A DNA stretch of 64,000 nt, taken from the NCBI RefSeq assembly GCF_947251865.1, contig NZ_OX366394.1:124001-188000 (forward strand), read 5' to 3'. Numbering within the stretch: position 1 is the first letter of the stretch; each line of letters starts with the position of its first letter. Position numbers and translations under genes: made by a program. The stretch is from Wolbachia endosymbiont (group B) of Protocalliphora azurea (GTDB taxonomy: Bacteria; Pseudomonadota; Alphaproteobacteria; Rickettsiales; Anaplasmataceae). Shown here in pieces: positions 9,030 to 19,220 of the stretch. The notes beneath the pieces are model-generated. The model saw only the letters and a list, made by a program, of their open reading frames with translations. It was not told the DNA's origin and ran no database searches.

Positions 9030-10469
9030 CTAAGCAGCAGAAAACCTTGCTATATTTCCCAAAAATGCTTTCACTCTTTCAAGGCAAGTGGATGGTTCTG
9101 CAGGTATTGCTACTTCATCTATCTTACCATATATTGCTGCATCTACGACTTCACCTGTTATTAATTCCCTTAGCTTTTGTTTTATCTGTCCTCTACGAAT
9201 ATGTTCTCCATAGTCATTATAAAACTTCACATATAACTCTTTAAATACAAATTCTTTTATAGCACTTCTCATATGAGAAATTCCATCCTTTACTTCATCA
9301 TTTGCATTGCTCAAATCCACTTCAGAACCTAGCGAATATAAGTCATCAAAATTTTCTTTTAAAATTTTTATTTTAAAGTAGTGCTTATCTACAGATCTCT
9401 CAAGAAATCTTTTAGTAGCATTACCGGCCAATTCTCCTATTATCTGAGGCTCTAGTTGAGCTGCAAAATTATTTTCTGCTTCAAGGCCACTTAATGCATA
9501 AATGATACGATTAAGCATTCCAGGACCACATTGGCGATTACTTTCCTCAAAACGAACCAGCAATATGGATTTCAACAGCTCTACATCTGCATTTTGCTTT
9601 GTTGCTGCAATTAAAACTAGATTTATGGCCTGTGTTAATGTCAGTCCGGTTTTGGAATCTACCCACCTTACCCATTCTCCTTCTCTATAATTATCTACCT
9701 TCAAATAAGGCGCTATCAGTTCTTTCTGCTGATTTGTCAAACCGCCTATATAGTTTTTAAACTCTTCATCCAGCTCATTTGACGGAGTCCCATATTCTTC
9801 CTTTAATTTTTTGGCACACTCAATAACACTTTGCTCAAAACTTCTAGTATGAACATTCTGATTACCAGTACCTACATCACTTACATTAAACAAAAAGCTC
9901 ATTTGCTTTACACTTAAACCCAGAGGCGAGAAGAGCTTTATTAATGGATACTTTATTAACTCAAGAAGCGCTACAGGGATCAATAATATAGTATTGATAA
10001 GCACTAAACATATTCTAAGACCGAGCGCTCTACTCTCTGATAACATTCTACTAAGTTCTGATATCTTTGATGCACAATACAAAAATGGTAATTGAATGTA
10101 GTATATTGAGTATATAGAAAAAAATAAAATCTTATCTTTTAACCCTACTGTTGGATCATTATATACTTCAGAAAAAATGTTATCATCACTATTTTCATTT
10201 TTGAAAGACTGATAGCTGCTTGTAATTTTTTCTGTAAAAATAGAACAGAGCTTATGCAGTCCGTAGCATGAAACGCCAACAGCTAAAAAAATTGCAAGTG
10301 TTCCAAAAAATGCTAATACTTCACTTGAAGTTTTGGCAAGAAGGAATGCATAAAGCGCATTAATAAAGATATCAAATAAATATTCAAATAAAAAAATTGC
10401 TCCAATAGCGGAAACAAACAATAAAATACCCCCACAAATAATCAAAAAATCTTTTAACCTTGGATTCAT
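9030..10469 (-). CDS. Multi-span membrane protein, function unknown
   Basis: A 479-residue protein. Two N-terminal membrane spans (~residues 8-38 and ~45-72, LIICGGILLFVSAIGAIFLF and VLAFFGTLAIFLAVGVSCYG) are followed by a polar segment, two more hydrophobic segments (~115-135 and ~150-172), and a long soluble C-terminal region (~residues 195-479) rich in charged helices. I do not recognise a domain. The ATG at 10469 gives MNPRLKDFLII; a ribosome site (GAGGCGGGGTATG) precedes it. It is divergently oriented to the permease gene at 10608. Probably a Wolbachia-lineage membrane protein. Confidence 0.7.
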   Translation of the reverse strand: MNPRLKDFLIICGGILLFVSAIGAIFLFEYLFDIFINALYAFLLAKTSSEVLAFFGTLAIFLAVGVSCYGLHKLCSIFTEKITSSYQSFKNENSDDNIFSEVYNDPTVGLKDKILFFSIYSIYYIQLPFLYCASKISELSRMLSESRALGLRICLVLINTILLIPVALLELIKYPLIKLFSPLGLSVKQMSFLFNVSDVGTGNQNVHTRSFEQSVIECAKKLKEEYGTPSNELDEEFKNYIGGLTNQQKELIAPYLKVDNYREGEWVRWVDSKTGLTLTQAINLVLIAATKQNADVELLKSILLVRFEESNRQCGPGMLNRIIYALSGLEAENNFAAQLEPQIIGELAGNATKRFLERSVDKHYFKIKILKENFDDLYSLGSEVDLSNANDEVKDGISHMRSAIKEFVFKELYVKFYNDYGEHIRRGQIKQKLRELITGEVVDAAIYGKIDEVAIPAEPSTCLERVKAFLGNIARFSAA

Positions 10470-10607
10470 ACCCCGCCTCTTAATAATCTATTAATATACT
10501 TTTTATTATATGCTTAAATTAAAAAAATGCAAATTTTGTAAAGACCAATTGAAATTTCTGAGCTTCAACTATATTGTTAATTATTCAGATAAAAATTAAA
10601 CATTGTC

Positions 10608-11882
10608 GTGTCAAATAAAATAGGCTTTTTTGCTATTTTTGCCTTGGTGATTAGTAGCCAAATTGGCTCTGGAATTTTTATGCTCCCAATCAGCCTTGCA
10701 CCATACGGCGCTTATAGCCTCATAAGCTGGGTTATATCAGGATTTGGTGCTATATCTCTTGCTTTAGTTTTTGCTTCACTCTGCGCAAAATTTCCAGAAA
10801 CGGGTGGTCCTCATATTTATGTGAAACATGCCTTTGGCTCTACAGCAGCTTTTTTTGTTGGCTGGACATATTGGGTAAGCTCGTGGGTAAGCTCAACAGC
10901 TGTGACAATTGCAAGTATCGGTTATTTAGCCCCGCTTTTTCATAATGATATACAAGATATACGTTTGCTTTTAGAAATAACATTAATTTTAGCTATCATG
11001 CTAATAAACTTAAGAGGGGTAACTACTGCTGGGCATGTTGAGCTTCTTCTGACCATTGTTAAAATTATCGCACTTCTTGCAATACCCATAGCAGGATTAT
11101 TTTTCTTTGATAGAAATAATTTTGTTGTAAGTGAGGAAGTATCAAACTTTACGATGTCTCAAGTCCTTGCGCGCTCTACACTCCTTACTCTATGGTGTTT
11201 TATTGGACTTGAATCAGCAACGGCACCTGCAGGATCTGTCAATAATCCCTCTAAAACAATACCAAGGGCTATAGTGCTTGGAACAGTCTGTGTTGCTGTG
11301 ATATATTTCATCAATAGTCTTTCAATTATGGGATTGATAAGTGGTAATGAACTAGCTAGTTCAAAAGCACCATATGTTGATGCGATAAAAATTATGCTTC
11401 CAGGTAATTGGCATTTAATTGTTTCTGTTGTTGCCTTTATCGTTTCTGTAAGTAATTTAAATGCTTGGTTTTTAGCTGATGGACAGGTCACCTTAGGCCT
11501 TGCAAAAGACAAGTTAATGCCGCAATTTTTTGGCAAAAAAAATAAGCATGATGCTCCATTATGGGGAATAATACTCAGTACTTTGGGGGTGTTAGTTTTA
11601 CTTATCCTAACGTCAAACAAAAGTTTTGCTGAGCAAGTAACTTCAATAATTGATATCTCTGTGGTGTCATTTTTGTTTATCTACTTAGCATGTAGCCTTG
11701 CTTTTCTCAAAGTTAATATACAAGACAAAAGCTACTGCAAATTTTTAATTGGAGGTGTGGCTGTATCTTTTTGCTGTTGGGTAATATACGAGACTTCTAT
11801 AAAAACATTGTTAATATCAAGTCTATTCCCTTTAAGCGGAACACTTATTTATCTACTTTGGTATCATAAACTAAAAACTTAA
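10608..11882 (+). CDS. APC-family amino acid permease (AdiC/PotE-like), copy 1
   Basis: A 424-residue inner-membrane transporter with about 12 hydrophobic spans. The unwound helix-1 signature GSGIFMLPISLAPYG and the helix-6 region WCFIGLESATAPAGSV resemble arginine/agmatine and putrescine/ornithine antiporters, as does NPSKTIPRAIVLGT. The start codon is GTG at 10608, giving MSNKIGFFAIF, the same beginning as its tandem paralogue at 11953. Substrate cannot be read from the sequence; uptake of host amino acids is a reasonable inference for an endosymbiont. The next copy follows after 70 nt. Confidence 0.88.
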   Translation: MSNKIGFFAIFALVISSQIGSGIFMLPISLAPYGAYSLISWVISGFGAISLALVFASLCAKFPETGGPHIYVKHAFGSTAAFFVGWTYWVSSWVSSTAVTIASIGYLAPLFHNDIQDIRLLLEITLILAIMLINLRGVTTAGHVELLLTIVKIIALLAIPIAGLFFFDRNNFVVSEEVSNFTMSQVLARSTLLTLWCFIGLESATAPAGSVNNPSKTIPRAIVLGTVCVAVIYFINSLSIMGLISGNELASSKAPYVDAIKIMLPGNWHLIVSVVAFIVSVSNLNAWFLADGQVTLGLAKDKLMPQFFGKKNKHDAPLWGIILSTLGVLVLLILTSNKSFAEQVTSIIDISVVSFLFIYLACSLAFLKVNIQDKSYCKFLIGGVAVSFCCWVIYETSIKTLLISSLFPLSGTLIYLLWYHKLKT

Positions 11883-11952
11883 CTTAAATTTTTTATTTGC
11901 TAAAATTCTTAAGCTATACTACTGGCTTACATTAATAGAATTAAGAGGTATT

Positions 11953-13239
11953 GTGTCAAATAAAATAGGTTTTTGGGCTGTTTTTGCTTTAGTCATTAGT
12001 AGTCAGATCGGCTCTGGGGTTTTTATGCTTCCAATTAGCCTTGCTCCATATGGCGCTTATAGCCTTATAAGTTGGATGATATCAGGAGCTGGTGCTGTGT
12101 CTCTTGCGCTAGTTTTTGCTACGCTATGTGCAAAGTTTCCAGAAACAGGAGGTCCTCACGTTTATGTGAAACATACTTTTGGTTCTACCGCAGCGTTCTT
12201 TGTTGGTTGGACATATTGGGTAATCTCATGGGTTAGTACAACAGCTTTAATAGTTGTGGGTGTTGGCTATCTTACACCATTTTTCCATGAAGATATCAAA
12301 AGTATGCGTTTATTTTTAGAGCTGTTGTTATTTACAATCATTACATTAATAAATTTAAGGGGAATAGCTACTGCAGGGCACGTTGAGTTTCTGCTCACGG
12401 TTGTGAAGGTTGCTGTATTGCTTGCAATACCTGTAGCAGCGTTGTTTTTTTTCGATAGAAATAATTTTATCATAAGTGAAGAAATATTAAGTCTTACAAC
12501 ATCGCAAATTCTTGCCCGCTCTACACTCCTTACTTTATGGTGTTTTATTGGACTTGAATTGGCAACAGCACCTGCAGGGTCAGTTGATAATCCAGCTAAA
12601 ACTATACCAAAAGCTGTGGTGCTTGGCACAGTTTGTGTTGCTGTTATATATTTTATCAACAATTTTGCAATTATGGGATTGATCAATGGCAACAATTTAG
12701 CAAGTTCAAGAGCACCATATGTTGATGCGATAAAAATTATGTTTTCTGGTAATTGGCATTTAATTGTTTCTATAGTTGCATTCATTTTTTGTGTTGGCAG
12801 TCTAAACGCTTGGGTTTTATCTAGTGGACAAGTTGCTTTTGGTCTTGCAGAAGATAGACTAATGCCAAAATTCTTTGCTAAAAGGAACAAGCATGGCTCT
12901 CCTTTTTGGGGAATAACAGTTAGTTCAATTGGAACTGCAATTTTACTAATTCTCACTTCAAACAACAATTTTGCCCAGCAGATTACGTCGATTATTGACT
13001 TTTCTGTAATTTCATTTTTGTTCGTTTATCTTGCGTGCTGTTTTGCCTTTCTAAAGGTTATTATACAGGAGAGGAGTTGTTATAAGCTTTTAATTGGTAG
13101 CATAGCAACAACCTTTTGTTGTTGGGTGATATTAGAAACCCCTGTAGGTACTCTGCTGATTTCGAGCCTGTTCACTGCAAGTGGCATACCCATTTATTTA
13201 TTTTGGTACTGCAAAACTTCTGTGCAACAAATTCAGTAG
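11953..13239 (+). CDS. APC-family amino acid permease (AdiC/PotE-like), copy 2
   Basis: A 428-residue paralogue of the preceding gene, alike over its whole length (MSNKIGFWAVFALVISSQIG, GSGVFMLPISLAPYG, WCFIGLELATAPAGSV, NPAKTIPKAVVLGT). The start is GTG at 11953 behind AAGAGGT. About 12 membrane spans are expected. The helix-6 segment differs by one residue (LESATAP versus LELATAP), which may change substrate choice. A tandem pair of diverged copies suggests retained duplicates with different substrates. No terminator is obvious between the two, so they may share a transcript. Confidence 0.88.
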   Translation: MSNKIGFWAVFALVISSQIGSGVFMLPISLAPYGAYSLISWMISGAGAVSLALVFATLCAKFPETGGPHVYVKHTFGSTAAFFVGWTYWVISWVSTTALIVVGVGYLTPFFHEDIKSMRLFLELLLFTIITLINLRGIATAGHVEFLLTVVKVAVLLAIPVAALFFFDRNNFIISEEILSLTTSQILARSTLLTLWCFIGLELATAPAGSVDNPAKTIPKAVVLGTVCVAVIYFINNFAIMGLINGNNLASSRAPYVDAIKIMFSGNWHLIVSIVAFIFCVGSLNAWVLSSGQVAFGLAEDRLMPKFFAKRNKHGSPFWGITVSSIGTAILLILTSNNNFAQQITSIIDFSVISFLFVYLACCFAFLKVIIQERSCYKLLIGSIATTFCCWVILETPVGTLLISSLFTASGIPIYLFWYCKTSVQQIQ

Positions 13240-13267
13240 TGAGAGATACACTTTAAATGGTTAATAT

Positions 13268-13693
13268 TTATGGGCCAAGATTTTTTTTCTCTTTATCTAC
13301 TTGTTCAATATTACCATTCTCAAGTTTGCTACCTACTTCTTCTGTGCGTTTATTATCTATGTAGATCTCATTTTTTGCTTTATTAGAAAGACCTATTTGC
13401 GATTGCAGTTTTTTATACTCTTCTTTTTCAGGCGTGAAAATTTTCACTAAAAATCTTCCTATTATTGGTATTGAACTTAAAAAATCTCTTAATCCAAAAG
13501 ATTCTTGCTTCTTGTTTGAAAGATGCTGGTCTATCTTAGAAATTTTCACACCATACTTTTTATCATCAAAATTTATCGCTGGCTTGCTTTTTTTCGAAAG
13601 AACATTTTGAATCTCTAATCTATTGACTTTTTCAGGCTTTTGAAATGCAGATACTGCAGGTTTGACCTTAGTGTCATCATGTTTTTTACTCAT
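13268..13693 (-). CDS. Hypothetical lysine-rich protein
   Basis: A 141-residue charged protein (MSKKHDDTKVKPAVSAF) with no recognised domain. One moderately hydrophobic patch (FGLRDFLSSIPIIGRFLVKI, ~residues 67-86) may be amphipathic. Lysine-rich ends suggest a soluble or nucleic-acid-associated protein, but this is a guess. It is convergent with the permease pair and divergent from asd (13832). The codon content looks coding and the frame is free of repeats. Confidence 0.6.
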   Translation of the reverse strand: MSKKHDDTKVKPAVSAFQKPEKVNRLEIQNVLSKKSKPAINFDDKKYGVKISKIDQHLSNKKQESFGLRDFLSSIPIIGRFLVKIFTPEKEEYKKLQSQIGLSNKAKNEIYIDNKRTEEVGSKLENGNIEQVDKEKKNLGP

Positions 13694-13831
13694 TTCATTC
13701 TACCATGCAATATTATTAGTGTCTTATAATTATAACTAAATTATGGTTAATTGCAAGGTAAAAATATTAAAGTAATTGTAAATTTTATCAGTAAAAATAT
13801 AATATAGCTTTAAAATCAGAGGTTTATTTAT

Positions 13832-14854
13832 ATGGGATGTAAGATTGCAGTTATTGGAGCAACAGGAAGAGTAGGATATGAGGTATTGACCATGCTTGCT
13901 GAGTTTCAAAAAGAGGGAAAATTTTCGATAGATTCTGTTGTTGCTTTTGCATCGAAAAAATCAAAGGGAAAAAAGGTAAGTTTCGGCGATGAAGAATTAA
14001 CTGTCTTAGACCTTGAGAACTACGATTTTGTTGGAATTAATATAGCAATTTTCTGTGCTGGGTCTCATGTTTCCGAGAGATACGTACCGATTGCAACTGA
14101 AGCTGGATGTATTGTCGTAGATAATACCTCTCGTTTTAGGATGAAAGAAGGCGTGCCACTAGTTATTCCAGAGATCAACAAAGATAAAATTACGGAGTAT
14201 AAAAACCATAACATAATATCTAATCCAAACTGTACTACAATACAAATGTTGCTGGCATTACATTTATTACACCAAAAAGCAAAAATAAAGAGAATCGTTG
14301 CTTCAACTTATCAATCAACTTCTGGTGTAGGTAAAGCAGCAATGGATGAGCTTTACAATCAGACAAAAAAAATCTTTATGAATGAAGCTAAAAAACCTGA
14401 AATATTTCCTAAGCAAATAGCATTTAATTGCATTCCTCATATAGGAGAGTTCATGGAAGATGGTTCTACAAAAGAGGAGTGGAAAATGCAAGAGGAGGCA
14501 AAAAAAATTTTAGAAGAGGATATAAAAGTAACTGCAACTTGTGTCCGAGTACCTGTTCTTGTTGGTCATGCTATAGCAGTAAATGTAGAATTTGATCAGC
14601 ATATAACTGAAGAAGAAGCTCGTGAAATGCTCAGTGAAGACGATGGAGTTTTAGTGCAAGATAAGCGCGAAGATGGTGGATATATGACTCAGATTGATGT
14701 TGTGCAAGAGAATGCCGTATACATATCGCGTATTAGACAAGACGATACCGTTAAACACGGATTAAATATGTGGATAGTAGCTGATAATCTACGCAAAGGT
14801 GCAGCACTAAATATAGTGCAGATCTTGGAGATCTTGATCAAAGAGCATTTATAG
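13832..14854 (+). CDS. asd: Aspartate-semialdehyde dehydrogenase
   Basis: A 340-residue enzyme that reduces aspartyl phosphate to aspartate semialdehyde, the branch toward diaminopimelate (DAP) and lysine. The N-terminal Rossmann motif is VIGATGRVGYEV, and the catalytic cysteine is in ISNPNCTTIQM (~residue 133). The segment RIRQDDTVKHGLNMWIVADNLRKGAA is the typical C-terminal one. With dapE at 39691 and ldcA at 51889 this fits retained DAP/peptidoglycan metabolism. It is convergent with purK, the two stop codons being one base apart. Confidence 0.96.
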   Translation: MGCKIAVIGATGRVGYEVLTMLAEFQKEGKFSIDSVVAFASKKSKGKKVSFGDEELTVLDLENYDFVGINIAIFCAGSHVSERYVPIATEAGCIVVDNTSRFRMKEGVPLVIPEINKDKITEYKNHNIISNPNCTTIQMLLALHLLHQKAKIKRIVASTYQSTSGVGKAAMDELYNQTKKIFMNEAKKPEIFPKQIAFNCIPHIGEFMEDGSTKEEWKMQEEAKKILEEDIKVTATCVRVPVLVGHAIAVNVEFDQHITEEEAREMLSEDDGVLVQDKREDGGYMTQIDVVQENAVYISRIRQDDTVKHGLNMWIVADNLRKGAALNIVQILEILIKEHL

Positions 14855-14855
14855 C

Positions 14856-15935
14856 TCAATAGCTTAAATCTATATTGACATGTCCCATTTTACGCTTGTC
14901 CCTAACCTCTTTTTTCCCATATATGGTTAAACTAGCTTTTTCGTTGCTCAAATATTTGTGAGAATTATATATATCATTACCTATTATATTTTTTGTCATG
15001 CAAGGAAAGCGTAATACTACTTCCTGCATAGATAGCCCGCATATTATCCTAACTAGCTGCTCGAATTGACTAACGTTGCATGCATCCAAGCTCCAGTGGC
15101 AAGAATTGTGGGGTCTTGGGGCCAGTTCATTAACTAGTAATTCATGATTTTGAGTGATGAAAAATTCAATAGCTAGAATTCCTACTACATCAAGTGCAGT
15201 TGCTATTTTCTCTGCAGTTTTTTGTACCTCTTGGGCTAATTTATTATCTATTTTAGCTGGTGCTATTGAAGTATTAAGTATTCCGTCAACGTGGTGATTC
15301 TCTGCTATAGGAAAAAAAGCTACTTTACCGTTTTTATCTCTTGCAACGACTATTGAAACCTCTTTCAGTAAATCAACACTTGCTTCAAGAATGTACTCTT
15401 TATTCCAATCGAAGGAAGCAAATTGCTTCAGTTCAGAATCATTTTCAATCATATATTGTCCTTTTCCATCATAACCCATTTCTGTTGTTTTTAGCCTCAC
15501 TGGATAGCTAAAAGTTTCACTACTTTCTAGTAGCTGATTATAATTTTGTATACTTTTGTAATCAGCAGTTTTTATGCTTAAATCTCTAATAAAATCTTTC
15601 TCTCTCAGCCTATTTTGCGAAATGTGTAACGCCTTTTTACCTGGATAAAAATCTGTATGCTGCGACACAATATCAATTGCACTACATGGAATATTTTCAG
15701 ACTCAATAGTGACTAAATCCACACTCTGTGCAAAAGATTCAAGTGCCCTCTTATCACAGAAGTCTGCTATTGTTAAATCATCAGCAACAGAACAAGCTGG
15801 ATCGTTTTTAGCACTGGCAAAAATATGCGTTTTGTGCCCAAGTTTTATTGCAGCGATAGCAGTCATTTTACCTAATTGCCCACTTCCTATTATTCCTATC
15901 ACTTTTTTATCCAGTGGATCTGTTTTGTTCATCAT
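14856..15935 (-). CDS. purK: N5-carboxyaminoimidazole ribonucleotide synthase
   Basis: A 359-residue ATP-grasp enzyme of purine synthesis that carboxylates AIR using ATP and bicarbonate. The N-terminal motif IGIIGSGQLGKMTAIAA and the ATP-grasp segments (VRLKTTEMGYDGKGQ, ILEASVDLLKEVSIVVAR, NELAPRPHNSCHWS) are clear. The start is ATG 15935 or the next ATG at 15932. Another purine enzyme, purB, is at 43279. The gene is divergent from apaG. Confidence 0.95.
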   Translation of the reverse strand: MMNKTDPLDKKVIGIIGSGQLGKMTAIAAIKLGHKTHIFASAKNDPACSVADDLTIADFCDKRALESFAQSVDLVTIESENIPCSAIDIVSQHTDFYPGKKALHISQNRLREKDFIRDLSIKTADYKSIQNYNQLLESSETFSYPVRLKTTEMGYDGKGQYMIENDSELKQFASFDWNKEYILEASVDLLKEVSIVVARDKNGKVAFFPIAENHHVDGILNTSIAPAKIDNKLAQEVQKTAEKIATALDVVGILAIEFFITQNHELLVNELAPRPHNSCHWSLDACNVSQFEQLVRIICGLSMQEVVLRFPCMTKNIIGNDIYNSHKYLSNEKASLTIYGKKEVRDKRKMGHVNIDLSY

Positions 15936-16038
15936 GTAGATTAATATTTCCTAGTTAGAGTACGATAATATGCTTGGAAAATCTATGAAAAAAGTGTATA
16001 ATTGAAGTGTGTTAAACTTTTATCATGAACACTTTACG

Positions 16039-16443
16039 ATGACCATGAAATACACACTTATTACTAATTCTGTTGAAGTTACAGTTTTGCCAATTTACAT
16101 TGAAGAGCAATCCATTCCTTATGAAAATTGTTACGTATGGATGTATAATGTTAAGATAAAAAACAAAAGCTCATCAACCATTCAATTATTAAGTCGCTAT
16201 TGGCAAATAATAGATCATAAGGGGAAAATAAATGAAATTGCCGGAGTTGGTGTTATTGGAGAACAACCTGTAATAAAATCTGGAGAGGTATTCAAATATA
16301 CAAGTGGAACATACTTAAATACACCATCAGGAATAATGCAGGGTAAATATGAATTTCTGAACGAAGAGAGCATAAAAACCTTTGATGTTATGGTACCACC
16401 CTTTTCCTTAGATAGTCCATACGTTAACACTAGACCTCATTGA
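16039..16443 (+). CDS. apaG: ApaG (Co2+/Mg2+ efflux-associated) domain protein
   Basis: A ~134-residue ApaG protein with the conserved segments [54 protein letters not shown]. ApaG has a fibronectin-like fold and its cellular role is not settled. The frame is open from a GTG at 16009, but the family's usual length (~125-130) favours ATG 16039 or 16045. It is a stand-alone gene here; a dispersed repeat follows it. Confidence 0.92.
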   Translation: MTMKYTLITNSVEVTVLPIYIEEQSIPYENCYVWMYNVKIKNKSSSTIQLLSRYWQIIDHKGKINEIAGVGVIGEQPVIKSGEVFKYTSGTYLNTPSGIMQGKYEFLNEESIKTFDVMVPPFSLDSPYVNTRPH

Positions 16444-16470
16444 TCATCAAGATAGTGTATTTGTTTAAGT

Positions 16471-16636
16471 GCATCTGAAACCAGTGCTTCTTGTTTTGTC
16501 ATTTGAGCTTCCATAATGTCATCCGAGTAGCTGATACTGAGATCCAACTAAGTTGATAAACACGAAAGCACTGACCATTTGCTTCTATAGTTGTCTTTTT
16601 TCGTCTATCTTATTTTGTTACTCTGCTGAACAGATG
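16471..16636. repeat. Dispersed palindromic repeat, decayed copy
   Basis: This spacer holds ccagtgcttcttgttttgtca, tcatccgagtagctgatact and, at its right end, tctatcttattttgttactc followed by tgctgaacaga. The same blocks occur at 38002-38385, 41033-41205 and 55582-55763, so it is a copy of the same element family in decayed form. Confidence 0.65.
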
Positions 16637-16645
16637 CAAAATAGT

Positions 16646-18244
16646 TTATTTTTGATTCTTATCATCAAGTGTGAATAAGATTATTGTAGAGGTTAAACCT
16701 ATAATAACTATCATTAACGAAAATGGGGCAGCTTCTCTGTAACGCTCATCGCTGACAAGTTCATATACTCTAGTTGATATAGTTTCAAAATTAAATGGTC
16801 TGATAATTAGTGTTGCCGTGAGTTCTTTTACCGTATCCATAAACACGAGCAGAAATCCCGATAGTATACTTTTCTTGATAAGGGGAATATGAATATTCAG
16901 GCACGTGGAAATAGGCCCATGACCCATAGTATATGCAGTCCATTCAATTTCATTTGGTGTTTTTTTGAGTCCCGACTCTATCGCCTTGAAAGATATAGCA
17001 AAAAAACGAAATAAATATGAGTAAACTAATGCGCCAATAGTTCCTACCAAGCTAATTTCTACAATATATTGAGTAATGAAAGAAGATATTCTGCTTAAAA
17101 ACATTATTATGCTAATTGCAATAATTGCATTTGGAATTGCATATCCAAGAGAAATTAGACGTGCTATATTGCTTATTAGCTTATTTTTACGTGCTGTATA
17201 TCCAATAATTATTGCAATGCTGATCGAGATTAGCGCGGTAATAAATGATAAACTAATACTGTTTGTTATTATATTGTAAAATCTTGCTTCGTATATGAAA
17301 AAGCCTTTCTCTATGCTCCAATATATAAGTGGAATCATTGGTAAAATAAAGCCTATTAATATCGGCAATAAACACATAAGATAAGAAAAGATCAACGATA
17401 TAGAACCGTTTATACTACGTTTATTGTGATAATCTGCATTAGTATTGATTGAAGAGTAAGATATTTCTCTTTTTTGTAGTTTTTTCTCGATAACTATTAG
17501 TGTTGCAACGAAAATCAGTTCTGCAACTGCCAAAACAGTAGTTGAATATTTGTCATGCAGTAAAAACCAAGTACGGTATATTCCCGTCGTGAAAGTATCG
17601 ATAGCAAGAAACTGTGGTGTGCCGAAATCTGTAATTACTTCCATTAGTACCAAGGATAACCCAGCTATAATTGATGGACGTATGGAGGGTATGATGACAG
17701 AAAACAGACTCTGTAATGAGGAGAACCCAAGTGTTGATGCAATAGTGACTGAGTTACTAACGCTCTTTAGACTTGAGCGGACCAACATATAAACGTATGG
17801 ATATAGACTAAATCCCATTACTAATATTCCACCACCTAGGGATTTGATCTCGGGAAACCAATAGTCACCTTTGCCCAATTGAAAAGTATCTCTTAACAAG
17901 CTCTGAATCGGACCTGAAAACTCTAGCGTATTTACATAAACAAACGATACTATATATCCAGGAATTGATATCGGAAAGAATAAGGCAATCTCAAAAATTC
18001 TACTTCCGGGAAACGAAAAAAATGTAGTAAGCCAAGCTGGAATTACTCCAAATATAAAGGATATTAACCCTACTCCTACCATCAAAATCAACGTATTGAG
18101 TATATATTCAGGAAAAAGTCTACTAATTACCCATCCAGAGTTTGCTGATTCTGTAAATAGAATCGATATTAACGATAGTATAGGGCAGACAAATAATACA
18201 CTTACTAAAAACAAGAATATATTTTTAAATACTCTCAGAAACAT
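16646..18244 (-). CDS. ABC transporter permease, Fe3+-type (two fused permease domains)
   Basis: A 532-residue inner-membrane protein with about 12 spans arranged as two permease halves, as in FbpB/SfuB iron(III) and related importers. EAA-like loops are seen in each half (ASTLGFSSLQSLFSVIIPSI at ~residue 170-190; EWTAYTMGHGPISTCLNIHIP at ~residue 430-450). No ATPase or binding-protein gene is adjacent, so the partners must be encoded elsewhere. The substrate is assigned by family resemblance only; thiamine or other ions are alternatives. Confidence 0.85.
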   Translation of the reverse strand: MFLRVFKNIFLFLVSVLFVCPILSLISILFTESANSGWVISRLFPEYILNTLILMVGVGLISFIFGVIPAWLTTFFSFPGSRIFEIALFFPISIPGYIVSFVYVNTLEFSGPIQSLLRDTFQLGKGDYWFPEIKSLGGGILVMGFSLYPYVYMLVRSSLKSVSNSVTIASTLGFSSLQSLFSVIIPSIRPSIIAGLSLVLMEVITDFGTPQFLAIDTFTTGIYRTWFLLHDKYSTTVLAVAELIFVATLIVIEKKLQKREISYSSINTNADYHNKRSINGSISLIFSYLMCLLPILIGFILPMIPLIYWSIEKGFFIYEARFYNIITNSISLSFITALISISIAIIIGYTARKNKLISNIARLISLGYAIPNAIIAISIIMFLSRISSFITQYIVEISLVGTIGALVYSYLFRFFAISFKAIESGLKKTPNEIEWTAYTMGHGPISTCLNIHIPLIKKSILSGFLLVFMDTVKELTATLIIRPFNFETISTRVYELVSDERYREAAPFSLMIVIIGLTSTIILFTLDDKNQK

Positions 18245-18374
18245 TAACTTGAATCTATATTTGATATTAAAATGTTATATGCAAAAACTAAAGATATCCA
18301 GTAATTAACAGCCGTCCTATTGAATATCTTCATAATTTTATATATTATGTTTTAAATCGATAAACTAATTAATT

Positions 18375-19220
18375 ATGAGTTTTGTCATTGCAACTTTCTA
18401 TCATTTTGTAAAACTCTCTAATTATTATGACATGAAAGATGAAATAAAAGTTGCATGCGACAATGTCGAATTAAAGGGTACTATACTCCTTGCAGAAGAG
18501 GGTATTAATGCAACCGTATCTGGTGAAAGAAACGCGATTGATAAAATATTCGATTTTCTACGTTCTGATTATAGACTAAGGGACCTTACATGGAAAGAGA
18601 GTGCAGCAGAATATCAACCATTTAGTAAGATGAAAGTGAGATTAAAAAGAGAAATTGTGAATCTTGGTGTAAGTAATCTCGATACTTCCGTTAGAGGTCA
18701 GTACATTGATCCAGATTATTGGGATGATTTTATCTCTCAACCTGATGTTTTAGTGATAGACACACGAAATGATTACGAAGTAAAACTAGGCAAGTTTAAA
18801 AATGCAATCAATCCACATACTCAGCGTTTTCGAGATTTTCCTCAGTGGGCAGAGTCTTTCTCTGAGAGTAAAGATCTGAAAGTGGCTATGTACTGCACTG
18901 GTGGAATCAGATGCGAGAAATCTACAGCATATATGAAAAGCCTTGGATTTAACGATGTTTATCACCTTAAAGGCGGTATTCTTTCCTACCTTGAAAAAAC
19001 TCACAACAAAAGTGGTAATTGGGAAGGCGAGTGTTTTGTTTTTGATGATAGAATTGCTGTTGATCACTCACTCGCCCCAAGTGATAAAATAAAATGCATA
19101 TTCTGCTCAAGTAAAGTTTCAACTGATGAGCTGAAATCAGTTCCACGTGGCCAGGTAGTTTGCTCTGATTGTAAATCTTTAAGTATTGAAAGAAAGCTAG
19201 AATTCAATACGAACCTCTAA
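18375..19220 (+). CDS. trhO: tRNA uridine(34) hydroxylase TrhO (rhodanese family)
   Basis: A 281-residue protein with an N-terminal acylphosphatase-like domain (LAEEGINATVSGERNAI), a central rhodanese domain (VIDTRNDYEVKLGKF) whose active cysteine is in MYCTGGIRCEKS (~residue 175), and a C-terminal cysteine pair region (CIFCSSKVS, CSDCKSL). This is the TrhO/YceA layout; these enzymes hydroxylate U34 of some tRNAs using oxygen. It pairs functionally with mnmG at 61123, which also modifies U34. The start is ATG 18375. Its last bases overlap the convergent gene at 19217. Confidence 0.94.
   Translation: MSFVIATFYHFVKLSNYYDMKDEIKVACDNVELKGTILLAEEGINATVSGERNAIDKIFDFLRSDYRLRDLTWKESAAEYQPFSKMKVRLKREIVNLGVSNLDTSVRGQYIDPDYWDDFISQPDVLVIDTRNDYEVKLGKFKNAINPHTQRFRDFPQWAESFSESKDLKVAMYCTGGIRCEKSTAYMKSLGFNDVYHLKGGILSYLEKTHNKSGNWEGECFVFDDRIAVDHSLAPSDKIKCIFCSSKVSTDELKSVPRGQVVCSDCKSLSIERKLEFNTNL

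Noticed and set aside
12267..12968. A 233-codon minus-strand frame inside permease copy 2
   Set aside because: Antisense shadow; the plus-strand frame carries the APC-family motifs.
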